Positions 23,544 to 31,140 of a stretch of 64,000 nucleotides of DNA are shown here, piece after piece. The position numbers and the translations under genes were made by a program. The number at the start of each line of letters is the position of its first letter. Positions within the stretch are counted from its first letter, which is position 1. The DNA comes from Staphylospora marina (GTDB lineage Bacteria; Bacillota; Bacilli; Thermoactinomycetales; Thermoactinomycetaceae): NCBI RefSeq assembly GCF_003856495.1, contig NZ_CP034118.1:2020182-2084181 (forward strand), read 5' to 3'. Below the pieces are notes generated by a model. It did no database searches. It was not told where the DNA came from and saw only the letters and a list, made by a program, of their open reading frames with translations.

Positions 23544-24683
23544 TCAGACGGTCTCAAACGAGCGGCTGGCCTTGAGGGCATCGGGATTGAGCCCTTTCAG
23601 ATCCTCGGTGACAAACAAACCGTCCTTGCGGATCAGTTCATCGTCAAACCAGATCTCTCCGCCGCCGTATTCCGGACGCTGAATGCAGACCAGATCCCAG
23701 TGAATCGAGGAGCGGTTGCCGTTGTCCGCTTCCTCGTAAGCCTGGCCGGGCGTGAAGTGGAAGCTGCCGTTGATCTTCTCGTCAAACAGGGTGTCTTTCA
23801 TCGGATGGTTGATGTGCGGGTTGACGCCGAGACTGAATTCTCCGATGTAACGGGCCCCTTCGTCCGCATCGAGGAGCTGGTTGATCCGTTCGGTGTCATT
23901 GGCCGTCGCTTTGACGATTTTGCCGTCCTTGAACTCGAAACGGATGTTTTCATAGGTGAAGCCCTGATACACGGAGGGAGTGTTGAACGTGATGTAACCG
24001 TTTACGGAATCACGGACGGGGGCGGTGAACACTTCTCCGTCCGGGATGTTGTTCTGTCCGGCGCATTTGATCACCGGGATGTCTTTGATGGAGAACGTGA
24101 GATCGGTTCCCGGTCCCTTGATCCGCACCTTGTCGGCCCGCTCCATCCGTTTGACCAGCGGCTCCATCGCTTCCGCCATGCGCTCGTAATCCACGTTGCA
24201 AACCCGGAAGTAAAAATCTTCGAATGCTTCCGTGGACATGCCGGCCAATTGAGCCATTGAATGGTTCGGATAACGGAGAACGACCCATTTGGTTTTCTTG
24301 ACGCGTTGTTCGCTGTGAATCGGGTGATTGTACAGCTTCATGAACAGGCGGATCTTCTCTTCCGGCACATCGCTGAGTTCGTTGACATTGTCGGAACCGC
24401 GGATGCCGATGTAAGCATCCATCTTCTTCATCCGTTCCAAATCCAGCTCCGACCAGACGGACAAATGTTCCTCGCTGGTTCCCATCAGCAGCTGGCGGGT
24501 GATCGACTGGTCATTGAGCTGGACGTGCGGATACCCTCCCGCCGCGTACACTTCCTTGACCAGCTCCCGCGCCAGTTCGCGCTCCTTGCCGAACACGTCG
24601 ATCAGGACGCGTTCCCCTTTTTGAACGCGGCATGAATGACGGACGAGGATTCGGGCCAGTTCCGACACTCGTTGATCTCGCAT
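23544..24683 (-). CDS. M29 family aminopeptidase (AmpS/PepS type)
   Basis: The 379-residue product matches M29 aminopeptidases: an N-terminal KGERVLIDVFGKERELARE segment and C-terminal metal-site regions GEFSLGVNPHI and EADNGNRSSIHWDLV (Glu, His and Asp ligands). It releases N-terminal residues from peptides in the cytosol and needs divalent metal. The ATG has AAGGGGATG upstream. Followed by the M42 peptidase and a thioesterase on the same strand. Confidence 0.9.
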   Translation of the reverse strand: MRDQRVSELARILVRHSCRVQKGERVLIDVFGKERELARELVKEVYAAGGYPHVQLNDQSITRQLLMGTSEEHLSVWSELDLERMKKMDAYIGIRGSDNVNELSDVPEEKIRLFMKLYNHPIHSEQRVKKTKWVVLRYPNHSMAQLAGMSTEAFEDFYFRVCNVDYERMAEAMEPLVKRMERADKVRIKGPGTDLTFSIKDIPVIKCAGQNNIPDGEVFTAPVRDSVNGYITFNTPSVYQGFTYENIRFEFKDGKIVKATANDTERINQLLDADEGARYIGEFSLGVNPHINHPMKDTLFDEKINGSFHFTPGQAYEEADNGNRSSIHWDLVCIQRPEYGGGEIWFDDELIRKDGLFVTEDLKGLNPDALKASRSFETV

Positions 24684-24870
24684 GGTTCATGCATCCCCTT
24701 TTCAGATTCTTTTGCTCGGTGTACAATGGCTCGAGACCGGATTGCGTCTTCGGGTCTGCCGACGTCATCTATTCTATCACGTTTTGTTGACGGGAGAAAA
24801 TCAGCGTCCGTCCGTTTCCGGCAGACGGCCCGGGACGTTCCGAATCATTCGGTGAAGAGGAGAGGGTGCG

Positions 24871-25374
24871 GTGTTCACGTTTGAGCGCGGGGAAGGAGAC
24901 AAAGCTTCCCGATATGAACTGATCTTGAAACAGCTCACCCACTTGCTGCACGGGGAGCGGGACTGGCTGGCCAACATGGCCAACAGCGCCTCGCATCTTT
25001 TTCATGTGCTCGACGATGTCAACTGGGTCGGCTATTATCTGATGAAAGACGGAGAATTGGTCCTCGGGCCGTTCATGGGCAAGCCGGCCTGTGTCCGGAT
25101 CCCCGTCGGCAAAGGGGTTTGCGGAACGGCGGTCGCCGAAAACCGTACCGTATTGGTCGAAGATGTGCACGCATTTCCGGGACACATCGCCTGCGACGCC
25201 GCATCCCGCTCGGAAATCGTCATTCCGCTGCGGGCGGGAGACACCTTGATCGGCGTGCTGGACATTGACAGTCCCGTTTTGTCCCGTTTTGACGAAACGG
25301 ACCGAGCCCATCTGGAACGCTATGCCTCCATTCTCCTGGAAAACACGGACTGGAGCCCGATCATCGGAAAATGA
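24871..25374 (+). CDS. Free methionine-(R)-sulfoxide reductase (GAF domain)
   Basis: The 167-residue single GAF domain carries the fRMsr cysteine pattern: PACVRIPVGKGVCGTA (two Cys) and HIACDAASRSEIVIPL (third Cys). This enzyme reduces free Met-R-sulfoxide in the cytosol using thioredoxin. DDVNWVGYYL near residue 48 is also typical. The GTG at 24871 follows GAGAGGG. It has its own terminator and appears monocistronic. Confidence 0.9.
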   Translation: MFTFERGEGDKASRYELILKQLTHLLHGERDWLANMANSASHLFHVLDDVNWVGYYLMKDGELVLGPFMGKPACVRIPVGKGVCGTAVAENRTVLVEDVHAFPGHIACDAASRSEIVIPLRAGDTLIGVLDIDSPVLSRFDETDRAHLERYASILLENTDWSPIIGK

Positions 25375-25406
25375 CCCCCCGCCGGCGACCGGTTCGCAAC
25401 ATCAAC

Positions 25407-25436
25407 AAGGCAGGCCCCCGGCGGGACCTGCCTTTT
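25407..25436 (+). terminator. Terminator after the fRMsr gene
   Basis: An AAGGCAGG/CCTGCCTT stem with a 12-base loop is followed by TTTT. Confidence 0.75.
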
Positions 25437-25473
25437 GAACTTGCTCAAGAATCCGCGTTCTTCTCCGGATTCG

Positions 25474-26013
25474 TCACTGATGGGGCATCTCTTTCATCTT
25501 CCAGATTCCCCGTTCATCTCTTCCCATCAACAGTTGCCCCGATTCTTCCCCGTTCATCAGGAACTCGATATATCCGGACCCTCTGTCCACTTCCACGAAT
25601 TTGACCGTTTGCACGCCGGAGAACATATCCTTGAATGCCTTTGCCGTTTTCCCGTTGTTTTGTCGCACTTCGCTGACAAACTGTTCCTTGGAGACGGGCA
25701 CGGCTTCGGGAGCATGCATCGTCAGTTCATACTGAGTTTCCGCATCCTGAGTGATCACGGCATGGACGTACAGTTTGGCCACCATGATCGGGTCGGCGTC
25801 TTTCAAAACCTCAAAATCATATTTTTCTTTGAATGAATCATACAACTTTTGCTCGTCCTGGTTCAAGGTCAGCATGTTGGTCTGCTCGGTCATCAGCACT
25901 TTGGGCTCATTGCCGACCACCGCTCCGGTTCCCAATTCGTCTCCCTGGCAACCCGCTGCGAGCAAACTTCCGAATACCATCAACGCCAGAACGGCTTTCC
26001 GCCATTTGTACAA
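25474..26013 (-). CDS. Putative lipoprotein
   Basis: The product has 179 residues. The N-terminus has a basic start, a hydrophobic stretch and lipobox LAAGC (Cys at about residue 22), predicting a surface lipoprotein. The mature part contains YDFEVLKDADPIMVAKLYVH and a C-terminal beta region (VKFVEVDRGSGYIEFLMNG); I recognise no named family. The TTG start at 26013 is chosen because GGAGGGGG lies 7 bases upstream. It follows nagA by 84 bases on the same strand. Confidence 0.75.
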   Translation of the reverse strand: MYKWRKAVLALMVFGSLLAAGCQGDELGTGAVVGNEPKVLMTEQTNMLTLNQDEQKLYDSFKEKYDFEVLKDADPIMVAKLYVHAVITQDAETQYELTMHAPEAVPVSKEQFVSEVRQNNGKTAKAFKDMFSGVQTVKFVEVDRGSGYIEFLMNGEESGQLLMGRDERGIWKMKEMPHQ

Positions 26014-26097
26014 TGCAAGACCCCCTCCCTGTGGTATTACCAAAAGAAATTATATCTGATACAACAAGATTTTTGTGAATATATTTGGATGGTTGGA

Positions 26098-27270
26098 TCA
26101 CCGGGAATAAGACACCACGCCGCGGCAAACCGTGACCGAAACGCGTCCGTCCGGCCCCAGCACGGTCAGATCCGCGTCCTTTCCATCTTCAATGCTCCCT
26201 TTGCGGTGTTCCATCCCCAAGATCCGCGCCGGATTTCCCGATGTCATCCATGCCGCTTCTTCCGCGTCGCACCCCGTGAATGCCCTCATGTTGGCCACCG
26301 CGTCACACATGGTCAGGACACTTCCCGCCAAGGTTCCGTCCTCAAGCCTGGCCTCGTTTCCGACCACCCGAACGCGTTGCCCGCCCAGCTCAAACACCCC
26401 GTCCCCCATGCATTTGGCCCTCATGGCATCGGTGACGAGCACCAATCTGCGGGCGGATGCCAACCGGTAAGCCAGTCCCGCCATCGGCGGAGACACATGG
26501 ACGCCGTCCGCGATCAGTTCGACCGTCAGTTCCTCCCGGAGCAACGCCGCCCCGGCGACACCCGCCTCCCGGTGATGCAACCCTCTCATCCCGTTGAACA
26601 AATGAGTGACATGGGACGCCCCCGCGGCGATGGCACGGTCGCACACTTCCCAAGTCGCGTCGGAATGACCGATGGACACGATCACGTCCAGATCCCGAAA
26701 ACAGGAAATCAGCTCCAACCCGCCCGGCCGTTCCGGAGCCAACGTCACCAAGCGAATCCTCCCTCCGGCCAGGTCCTGCCATCGGCGGGCCAAAGACGGG
26801 TCCGGCGGGAGAATGTGTCTCTTCGGCTGGGCACCTGCCCGATCCGGGTGAATGAACGGCCCCTCGAGATGAACGCCCAGGCACTCCGCGGAGCCCGGCG
26901 CGGACACAAAGCGGGCCACGTTCTCCAGCGCCCGCTCGATGGCCTCCGGTTCTCCGGTCATCGTCGTGGCCAAAAACGCCGTCGTTCCTTCGGCGGGAAG
27001 CGCCCGGGCGATGGTTTCCAACGCCTCGGGGACGGCATCCATCACGTCGGCTCCCGCGGCTCCGTGAATATGGAGATCGATGAATCCCGGAAACACCTGA
27101 CTTCCGTCGGGCAGCCGGATGACATCCGTTTCCGGCGGAATCCGCTCCGGGATCCTTCGTTCCAGCCGGGTGAATTTCCCGTTTTCCATCCACACGGTCC
27201 CTTGCTTCCAAATCCCCCGACCGGTCACCAACGTTCCCCTTTGAAGGCAAATCGCCAACCGCCGCCTCAT
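26098..27270 (-). CDS. nagA: N-acetylglucosamine-6-phosphate deacetylase
   Basis: The 390-residue protein has the NagA metal-site motifs: FIDLHIHGAAGAD (about residues 57-69), LEGPFIHP with the metal Glu, SIGHSDAT and VTHLFNGM with metal His residues, and LVTDAM with the catalytic Asp. It deacetylates GlcNAc-6-P to GlcN-6-P in amino sugar recycling. No nagB or nagR is adjacent. The ATG at 27270 follows AAGGAGG at a long 13-base spacing. A terminator of the upstream Nudix gene lies just before it. Confidence 0.92.
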   Translation of the reverse strand: MRRRLAICLQRGTLVTGRGIWKQGTVWMENGKFTRLERRIPERIPPETDVIRLPDGSQVFPGFIDLHIHGAAGADVMDAVPEALETIARALPAEGTTAFLATTMTGEPEAIERALENVARFVSAPGSAECLGVHLEGPFIHPDRAGAQPKRHILPPDPSLARRWQDLAGGRIRLVTLAPERPGGLELISCFRDLDVIVSIGHSDATWEVCDRAIAAGASHVTHLFNGMRGLHHREAGVAGAALLREELTVELIADGVHVSPPMAGLAYRLASARRLVLVTDAMRAKCMGDGVFELGGQRVRVVGNEARLEDGTLAGSVLTMCDAVANMRAFTGCDAEEAAWMTSGNPARILGMEHRKGSIEDGKDADLTVLGPDGRVSVTVCRGVVSYSR

Positions 27271-27298
27271 CCCGGTTCCCCATCCTCCTTTTCGGGTC

Positions 27299-27325
27299 AA
27301 AAAATCCCCCACCGACTGGTGAGGG
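27299..27325 (-). terminator. Terminator of the Nudix gene
   Basis: In the minus direction CCCTCACC-AGTC-GGTGGGGG is followed by TTTTTT, directly after the Nudix stop codon and 29 bases before the nagA start. Confidence 0.8.
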
Positions 27326-27757
27326 TCAACGGTCAATGCCGCGAAATTCCGTGTACACGCGATACGCCCGTCTGATTTCTTCTTTCATCCACTCGGGAAA
27401 CTCTCCCGCATCCAGGTCTTGCATGGAGACCCACAGATGGCTTTCATGTTCCGGACTCAGCACCAATTCTCCGCTGGGCTGGTCACAGGCAAACTTGATG
27501 ATGATCAGGTGCTTTTCTTCCTGAATTTCGTCGTAAATGTAAGCGGGGGCCACCACCTTGACGGACAGACCCGTCTCTTCCTTCACTTCCCGGGCGAGCG
27601 CGTCCATCAGCGGTTCGGCCGGCTCCAGCCCGCCTCCGGGAAAATCCCAGCCGTGGGAATCTTTCGCGCTCCGCTCTTCCCGGGATTTGCGAAGGATCAG
27701 CACGCGGTCCCGCTCAAAGATGATGGCCTTTGCGGCTATTTTGTACGGTTTGTTCAT
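27326..27757 (-). CDS. Nudix hydrolase
   Basis: A 143-residue Nudix protein with an intact box: GGGLEPAEPLMDALAREV then KEETGL (about residues 40-63). It probably removes a nucleotide diphosphate or sanitises oxidised nucleotides; the substrate cannot be told. Its ATG overlaps the stop of the thioesterase by four bases (27754-27757), so the two are translationally coupled. Confidence 0.88.
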   Translation of the reverse strand: MNKPYKIAAKAIIFERDRVLILRKSREERSAKDSHGWDFPGGGLEPAEPLMDALAREVKEETGLSVKVVAPAYIYDEIQEEKHLIIIKFACDQPSGELVLSPEHESHLWVSMQDLDAGEFPEWMKEEIRRAYRVYTEFRGIDR

Positions 27758-28260
27758 GGGGATTCCTCCACCTGCTTCAAGCGAAAAAAGGTTGAGGAAG
27801 CAGTTGCGATCAAGCGGTTTCGTTCATCCGTCACCCGCGTTTCCAGGAGCGTGACGGTTCTTCCGCGTTTGACCACCCGCGTCTCGGCCGTCAGCCTTCC
27901 TTCGGTGGCGGGAGCCAGGAAATGCACGTGCAAATTCATCGTGACGGCTTTGGCACCGTCCCCTTCCAGCTGCAAGACCACCGAGCCCATCGCCGTGTCG
28001 ATAAAAGTGGCCGTCACGCCTCCGTGCAACATGTGAAACCGATTTTTCAATTCGTCCGAAACCGTCATTCTGTGGACATACACATCCTGCTCCGGATCGT
28101 GGTCCAGCGTTTCGAACTTCATGATTTCTTCGATGTAAGCCAGCGGGCTTTGGCGTGTTCGCTTGAGCGCCTGAACCAGACGGGAAACGGTCTCGACTTC
28201 CGCCGGTTCAAGATCTTTCAGTTCCTGATACAACTGATCCGGTGTCATCCTCAGATCCAT
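27754..28260 (-). CDS. PaaI-type hotdog thioesterase
   Basis: The 168-residue protein has the hotdog motif MLHGGVTATFIDTAMGS (about residues 78-94) and VTMNLHVHFLAPATEG, typical of acyl-CoA thioesterases. A helical N-terminal extension of about 50 residues precedes it. The start is uncertain: ATG at 28260 or 28248, neither with an ideally spaced ribosome site. It is coupled to the downstream Nudix gene. The upstream region holds a large inverted repeat that could be part of its leader. Confidence 0.83.
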   Translation of the reverse strand: MDLRMTPDQLYQELKDLEPAEVETVSRLVQALKRTRQSPLAYIEEIMKFETLDHDPEQDVYVHRMTVSDELKNRFHMLHGGVTATFIDTAMGSVVLQLEGDGAKAVTMNLHVHFLAPATEGRLTAETRVVKRGRTVTLLETRVTDERNRLIATASSTFFRLKQVEESP

Positions 28261-28340
28261 CCTGCCTTATCCGCTTGAGTTTCACTTTCATCTTATCCGA
28301 TTCGGGCAGGGGACCGCAACTTTGCCCGCCTTCCCCGTTC

Positions 28341-28418
28341 GCCTGGTGTTATTGCCCGGGAAGATCCCTGCTCCGTTTCGTAGCCATCGCAAAGGCACTC
28401 GCAGGGATCTCCCCAGGC
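28341..28418. repeat. Nested inverted repeat of unknown function
   Basis: AGATCCCTGC at 28362-28371 is the exact reverse complement of 28401-28410, and GCCTGG at 28341-28346 matches 28413-28418. Together they predict a long interrupted hairpin in RNA from either strand. No known riboswitch or RNA family pattern is recognised. Confidence 0.65.
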
Positions 28419-28517
28419 TTTACCGTTTCCCTCGCCTGTTTCGGACCGGCGGAGGAATCATCCCGCCGTCCGTCCCGAAAAATTCATCAAATCAATATTT
28501 TTATGACCTAAATGTTG

Positions 28518-28526
28518 TGGTATCAT
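28518..28526 (+). promoter_or_regulatory. Extended -10 promoter of a candidate sRNA
   Basis: TGGTATCAT is an extended -10 element (TGn then TATCAT) in an A+T-rich island at 28480-28530. The -35 region about 17 bases upstream is only T-rich. Confidence 0.5.
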
Positions 28527-28532
28527 AAAACT

Positions 28533-28625
28533 GTTGATTCCGTTGACTCAGTCCTTCTCTCCTTTGCGAAGTTTCCTCCGTCATTCTCCTTTCCCACATT
28601 CGCCGGGTCTTCCCGGCTTTTTTTT
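28533..28625 (+). ncRNA. Candidate C/U-rich small regulatory RNA
   Basis: A stretch of about 93 bases from a predicted transcription start to a strong terminator contains no ORF with a ribosome site. It carries three C/U-rich blocks (TCTCCTTT, TTTCCTCC and TTCTCCTTTCCC) that are complementary to Shine-Dalgarno sequences, and ends in GCCGGG-TCTT-CCCGGC plus eight Ts. This is the layout of Gram-positive trans-acting sRNAs such as FsrA or RoxS, which block ribosome binding with C-rich motifs. The upstream plus strand has no gene to terminate. Identity and targets are unknown. Confidence 0.55.
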
Positions 28626-28643
28626 GTGCGGCGGATGAAGCTG

Positions 28644-28671
28644 AAAGGCAGCCGGATGAGCGGCTGCCTTT
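28644..28671 (-). terminator. Terminator of the 3-hydroxybutyrate dehydrogenase gene
   Basis: An 11-bp stem AAAGGCAGCCG/CGGCTGCCTTT with a six-base loop; the T-rich tail is short in the minus direction. Confidence 0.6.
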
Positions 28672-28728
28672 CTTGGTTGTCCCCATTGAAGGTTCTCCGA
28701 CTTCGGATGCCGTCTTCCGGGATGATCC

Positions 28729-29502
28729 TCACCATCCGCCGGAGACGCCGATGGCCTCACCGGTCACGGAAGCCGCCGTTTCCGATGCCAGCCACAGGCA
28801 GCATCCCGCAATCTCCTCCGGTTTGATGAACCGCTTCAACGCCTGCTTGTGGAGAAGATGCTTGTGAAGAGCCTCTTCTTCGCTGATGCCGTCGGCCTCG
28901 GACAACTTGCGCAGCTGATTTCGCACCAGAGGGGTATCCACCACGCCCGGCATGACGGCATTGCACGTGATTCCGTGTTCGGCGGTTTCCAGAGCCACCG
29001 TCCTGGTCAGCCCCACCAACCCGTGCTTGGCCGAAATGTACGCCGCTTTGTACGGAGAAGCCGTGCGCCCGTGTACGGACGCGATATTGATGATCCGGCC
29101 GAATCCCTGCCGTTTCATGACGGGAACCGCGTGCTTGATCAGGAGGAACGGCGCGGTCAGCATGACGTTGAGCAGATGATTCCACCGATCCGTCGGAAAA
29201 TCTTCCACGGGCGCGATGTGTTGGAGCCCTGCGTTGTTGACCACAACATCCACCCCGCCGCGTTCGGATGTCAAGTGCTGCACCAGCCGTCGGATCTCAT
29301 GTTCATCGGTCACGTCCATGCCGAATCCGGCGGCCTCTCCCCCTGTTTCGCCGGAGATGTTCCCGGCGGTCCGGGTGGCCCGTTCCCCGTCGAGATCCAC
29401 CACGGCCACGAAATCGCCGTTTTCGGCGAAAGCCCGGGAAATGGCGGAGCCGATCGTTCCCGCCGCTCCGGTGACGATGACGGTGCGAGGTTTGCGTTTC
29501 AC
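28729..29502 (-). CDS. bdhA: 3-hydroxybutyrate dehydrogenase (SDR family)
   Basis: The product is 257 residues. It is a classical SDR with TGAAGTIGSAIS (NAD-binding, residues about 10-21), NNAG (about 88-91), the catalytic Ser of NIASVHG, and YISAKHG (Tyr and Lys) followed by LTRTVALE. VHGRTASPYKAAYISAKHG and NAVMPGVVDTPLV match D-3-hydroxybutyrate dehydrogenases. It oxidises 3-hydroxybutyrate to acetoacetate with NAD. The GTG at 29502 follows GGGAGAGGA by 3 bases. It is downstream of the GntP permease and sigma-54 regulator, which supports the assignment. Confidence 0.83.
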   Translation of the reverse strand: MKRKPRTVIVTGAAGTIGSAISRAFAENGDFVAVVDLDGERATRTAGNISGETGGEAAGFGMDVTDEHEIRRLVQHLTSERGGVDVVVNNAGLQHIAPVEDFPTDRWNHLLNVMLTAPFLLIKHAVPVMKRQGFGRIINIASVHGRTASPYKAAYISAKHGLVGLTRTVALETAEHGITCNAVMPGVVDTPLVRNQLRKLSEADGISEEEALHKHLLHKQALKRFIKPEEIAGCCLWLASETAASVTGEAIGVSGGW

Positions 29503-29566
29503 GGATGATCCTCTCCCTTCAAATCCCGTTGTTGCCGGCGCGTCGGAAATCACGCCGAATCGCATC

Positions 29567-30976
29567 TCACACGATGCCCGTCCACATTGCCAACATGATC
29601 AGCAGCGGCACGGCCAGCGTCTTGATGACGGTGATGGCGAAAATGTCCGGGTATGATTGCTTGTGCGTCAGGCCGCAGATGGCCAGCAGGGTGATGACCG
29701 CGCCGTTGTGCGGCAATGTATCCAAGCCGCCGGCCGACATGGATGCAATCCTGTGCAGGAGTTCGGGATCGATCCCGGCGGTGGTGGCCCAGGCGAGGTA
29801 TTTTTCTCCCATGGTCTCCAGCGCGATGCTCATGCCGCCGGATGCGGAACCGGTGATTCCCGACAGGACGTTGATGGAAATCGCTTCGGAGACGAGCGGA
29901 CTGGTCTTCATGTTCAGCAGAACATCGGCCACGGTCTTGAACCCGGGAAGCGTGGCGATCACGTTTCCGAATCCCACCTCCGATGCCGTGTTCATGACGG
30001 CCAACAATGAGCCGGCCACGCCGGCCGTCAGGGCGTCGGCCAAACGTCCGCCTTTGTTCCTGCCGCCGGTCGCCTCGGACATCTTCCGCCCGTACACCGC
30101 CCAAATCCCCACCGCAAACAAAATTCCGGCCACCAAGGCGGGAATGAGCGCCCAGACGCCGAGCACCTGGTTGACGTTCGCGATCCCGTACGGCTTCAGC
30201 TCTTCGGCCGTGTACCACCCGGGAATCCAGCGGGTGAACGCGAAGTTCAAAGCCAACACCAAGACGAGCGGCACCAGCGACACCCAAAAATTCGGAAGCG
30301 CCTCCCGCTGCAAGCTTTCCGGTTCGTTCAGCGTGTGCTCTCCGTATCCTTCTCCCCTCAGCGCCAGGGAATGTTTCCGGCGGTAGAGCCACCAAATGCC
30401 GACAAAGAAAATGAAGGTACCGCCGATCAGACCGATCAGGGGAGCCGCCATGGTATCGGTATGAAAATACGTGGTGGGAATCACGTTCTGAATCTGCGGA
30501 GACCCCGGCAGAGCATCCATGGTGAACGTGAACGACCCGAGGGCGATGGCGGCCGGAATCAGCCGTTTCGGGATGTCGGCCTCCCGAAACAGCACCGCGG
30601 CGAACGGATAGACGGCAAAGGCCACGACGAACAGACTGACCCCTCCGTACGTCAGAACGGCGCAGGTCAGAACAACCGCGAGAATGGCATGTTTTGCCCC
30701 CAGAGCTCCGGTCAATCCCCTGGCAATGGAACGGGCTGCACCGCTGACTTCCATCACTTTGCCGAACACGGCACCCAACAGAAAAATCGGAAAGTACAAT
30801 TTCACGTAGTTGGTTGCCTTGACCATGAACACTTCCGTGTACGCGGGCAACAACTCCAGGCCGGACAGCACGGCCGCCAGGAGCGCGAACACCGGTGCGA
30901 ACAGGATGACCGAATAGCCCCGGTACGCCATGAACATCAGCAGACCGAGAGAAAGAAAGACGGCCAGGACTTCCAT
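29567..30976 (-). CDS. GntP-family permease, probably for 3-hydroxybutyrate
   Basis: The 469-residue, roughly twelve-helix protein has GntP family features: TYGGVSLFVVAFAVYPFA, SGITGSASGGMSIALE and GGLDTLPHNGAVITLL. GntP carriers take up gluconate or other hydroxy acids; with bdhA directly downstream the likely substrate is 3-hydroxybutyrate (inference). The ATG at 30976 follows AAAGGGGAG by 6 bases. It is the first gene behind a perfect sigma-54 promoter. Confidence 0.85.
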   Translation of the reverse strand: MEVLAVFLSLGLLMFMAYRGYSVILFAPVFALLAAVLSGLELLPAYTEVFMVKATNYVKLYFPIFLLGAVFGKVMEVSGAARSIARGLTGALGAKHAILAVVLTCAVLTYGGVSLFVVAFAVYPFAAVLFREADIPKRLIPAAIALGSFTFTMDALPGSPQIQNVIPTTYFHTDTMAAPLIGLIGGTFIFFVGIWWLYRRKHSLALRGEGYGEHTLNEPESLQREALPNFWVSLVPLVLVLALNFAFTRWIPGWYTAEELKPYGIANVNQVLGVWALIPALVAGILFAVGIWAVYGRKMSEATGGRNKGGRLADALTAGVAGSLLAVMNTASEVGFGNVIATLPGFKTVADVLLNMKTSPLVSEAISINVLSGITGSASGGMSIALETMGEKYLAWATTAGIDPELLHRIASMSAGGLDTLPHNGAVITLLAICGLTHKQSYPDIFAITVIKTLAVPLLIMLAMWTGIV

Positions 30977-31029
30977 GCTCATCTCCCCTTTCCGCAAGTG
31001 AGATCAACACCGTCTTGCCCTGTATTTCC

Positions 31030-31045
31030 TGCAAAATCGGTGCCA
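31030..31045 (-). promoter_or_regulatory. Sigma-54 (-24/-12) promoter of the permease-bdhA operon
   Basis: On the minus strand the sequence TGGCACCGATTTTGCA matches the consensus TGGCAC-N5-TTGCW exactly. Transcription would start near 31018, some 40 bases before the permease gene. Confidence 0.88.
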
Positions 31046-31076
31046 TGCGGAAAGTCGCGGGATTTCGCCCGGCAAA

Positions 31077-31094
31077 TGTCCGAAATTTCGAACA
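31077..31094. promoter_or_regulatory. Candidate activator binding site (palindrome)
   Basis: TGTCCGAAATTTCGAACA is a dyad matching at 8 of 9 positions around a perfect CGAAATTTCG core. It lies about 30-50 bases upstream of the -24 element, between the operon and its presumed activator. Confidence 0.6.
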
Positions 31095-31140
31095 CTCCGC
31101 CGGCGCATACGCCCATTCCCTTGAACGGAAGGGATTTCCG

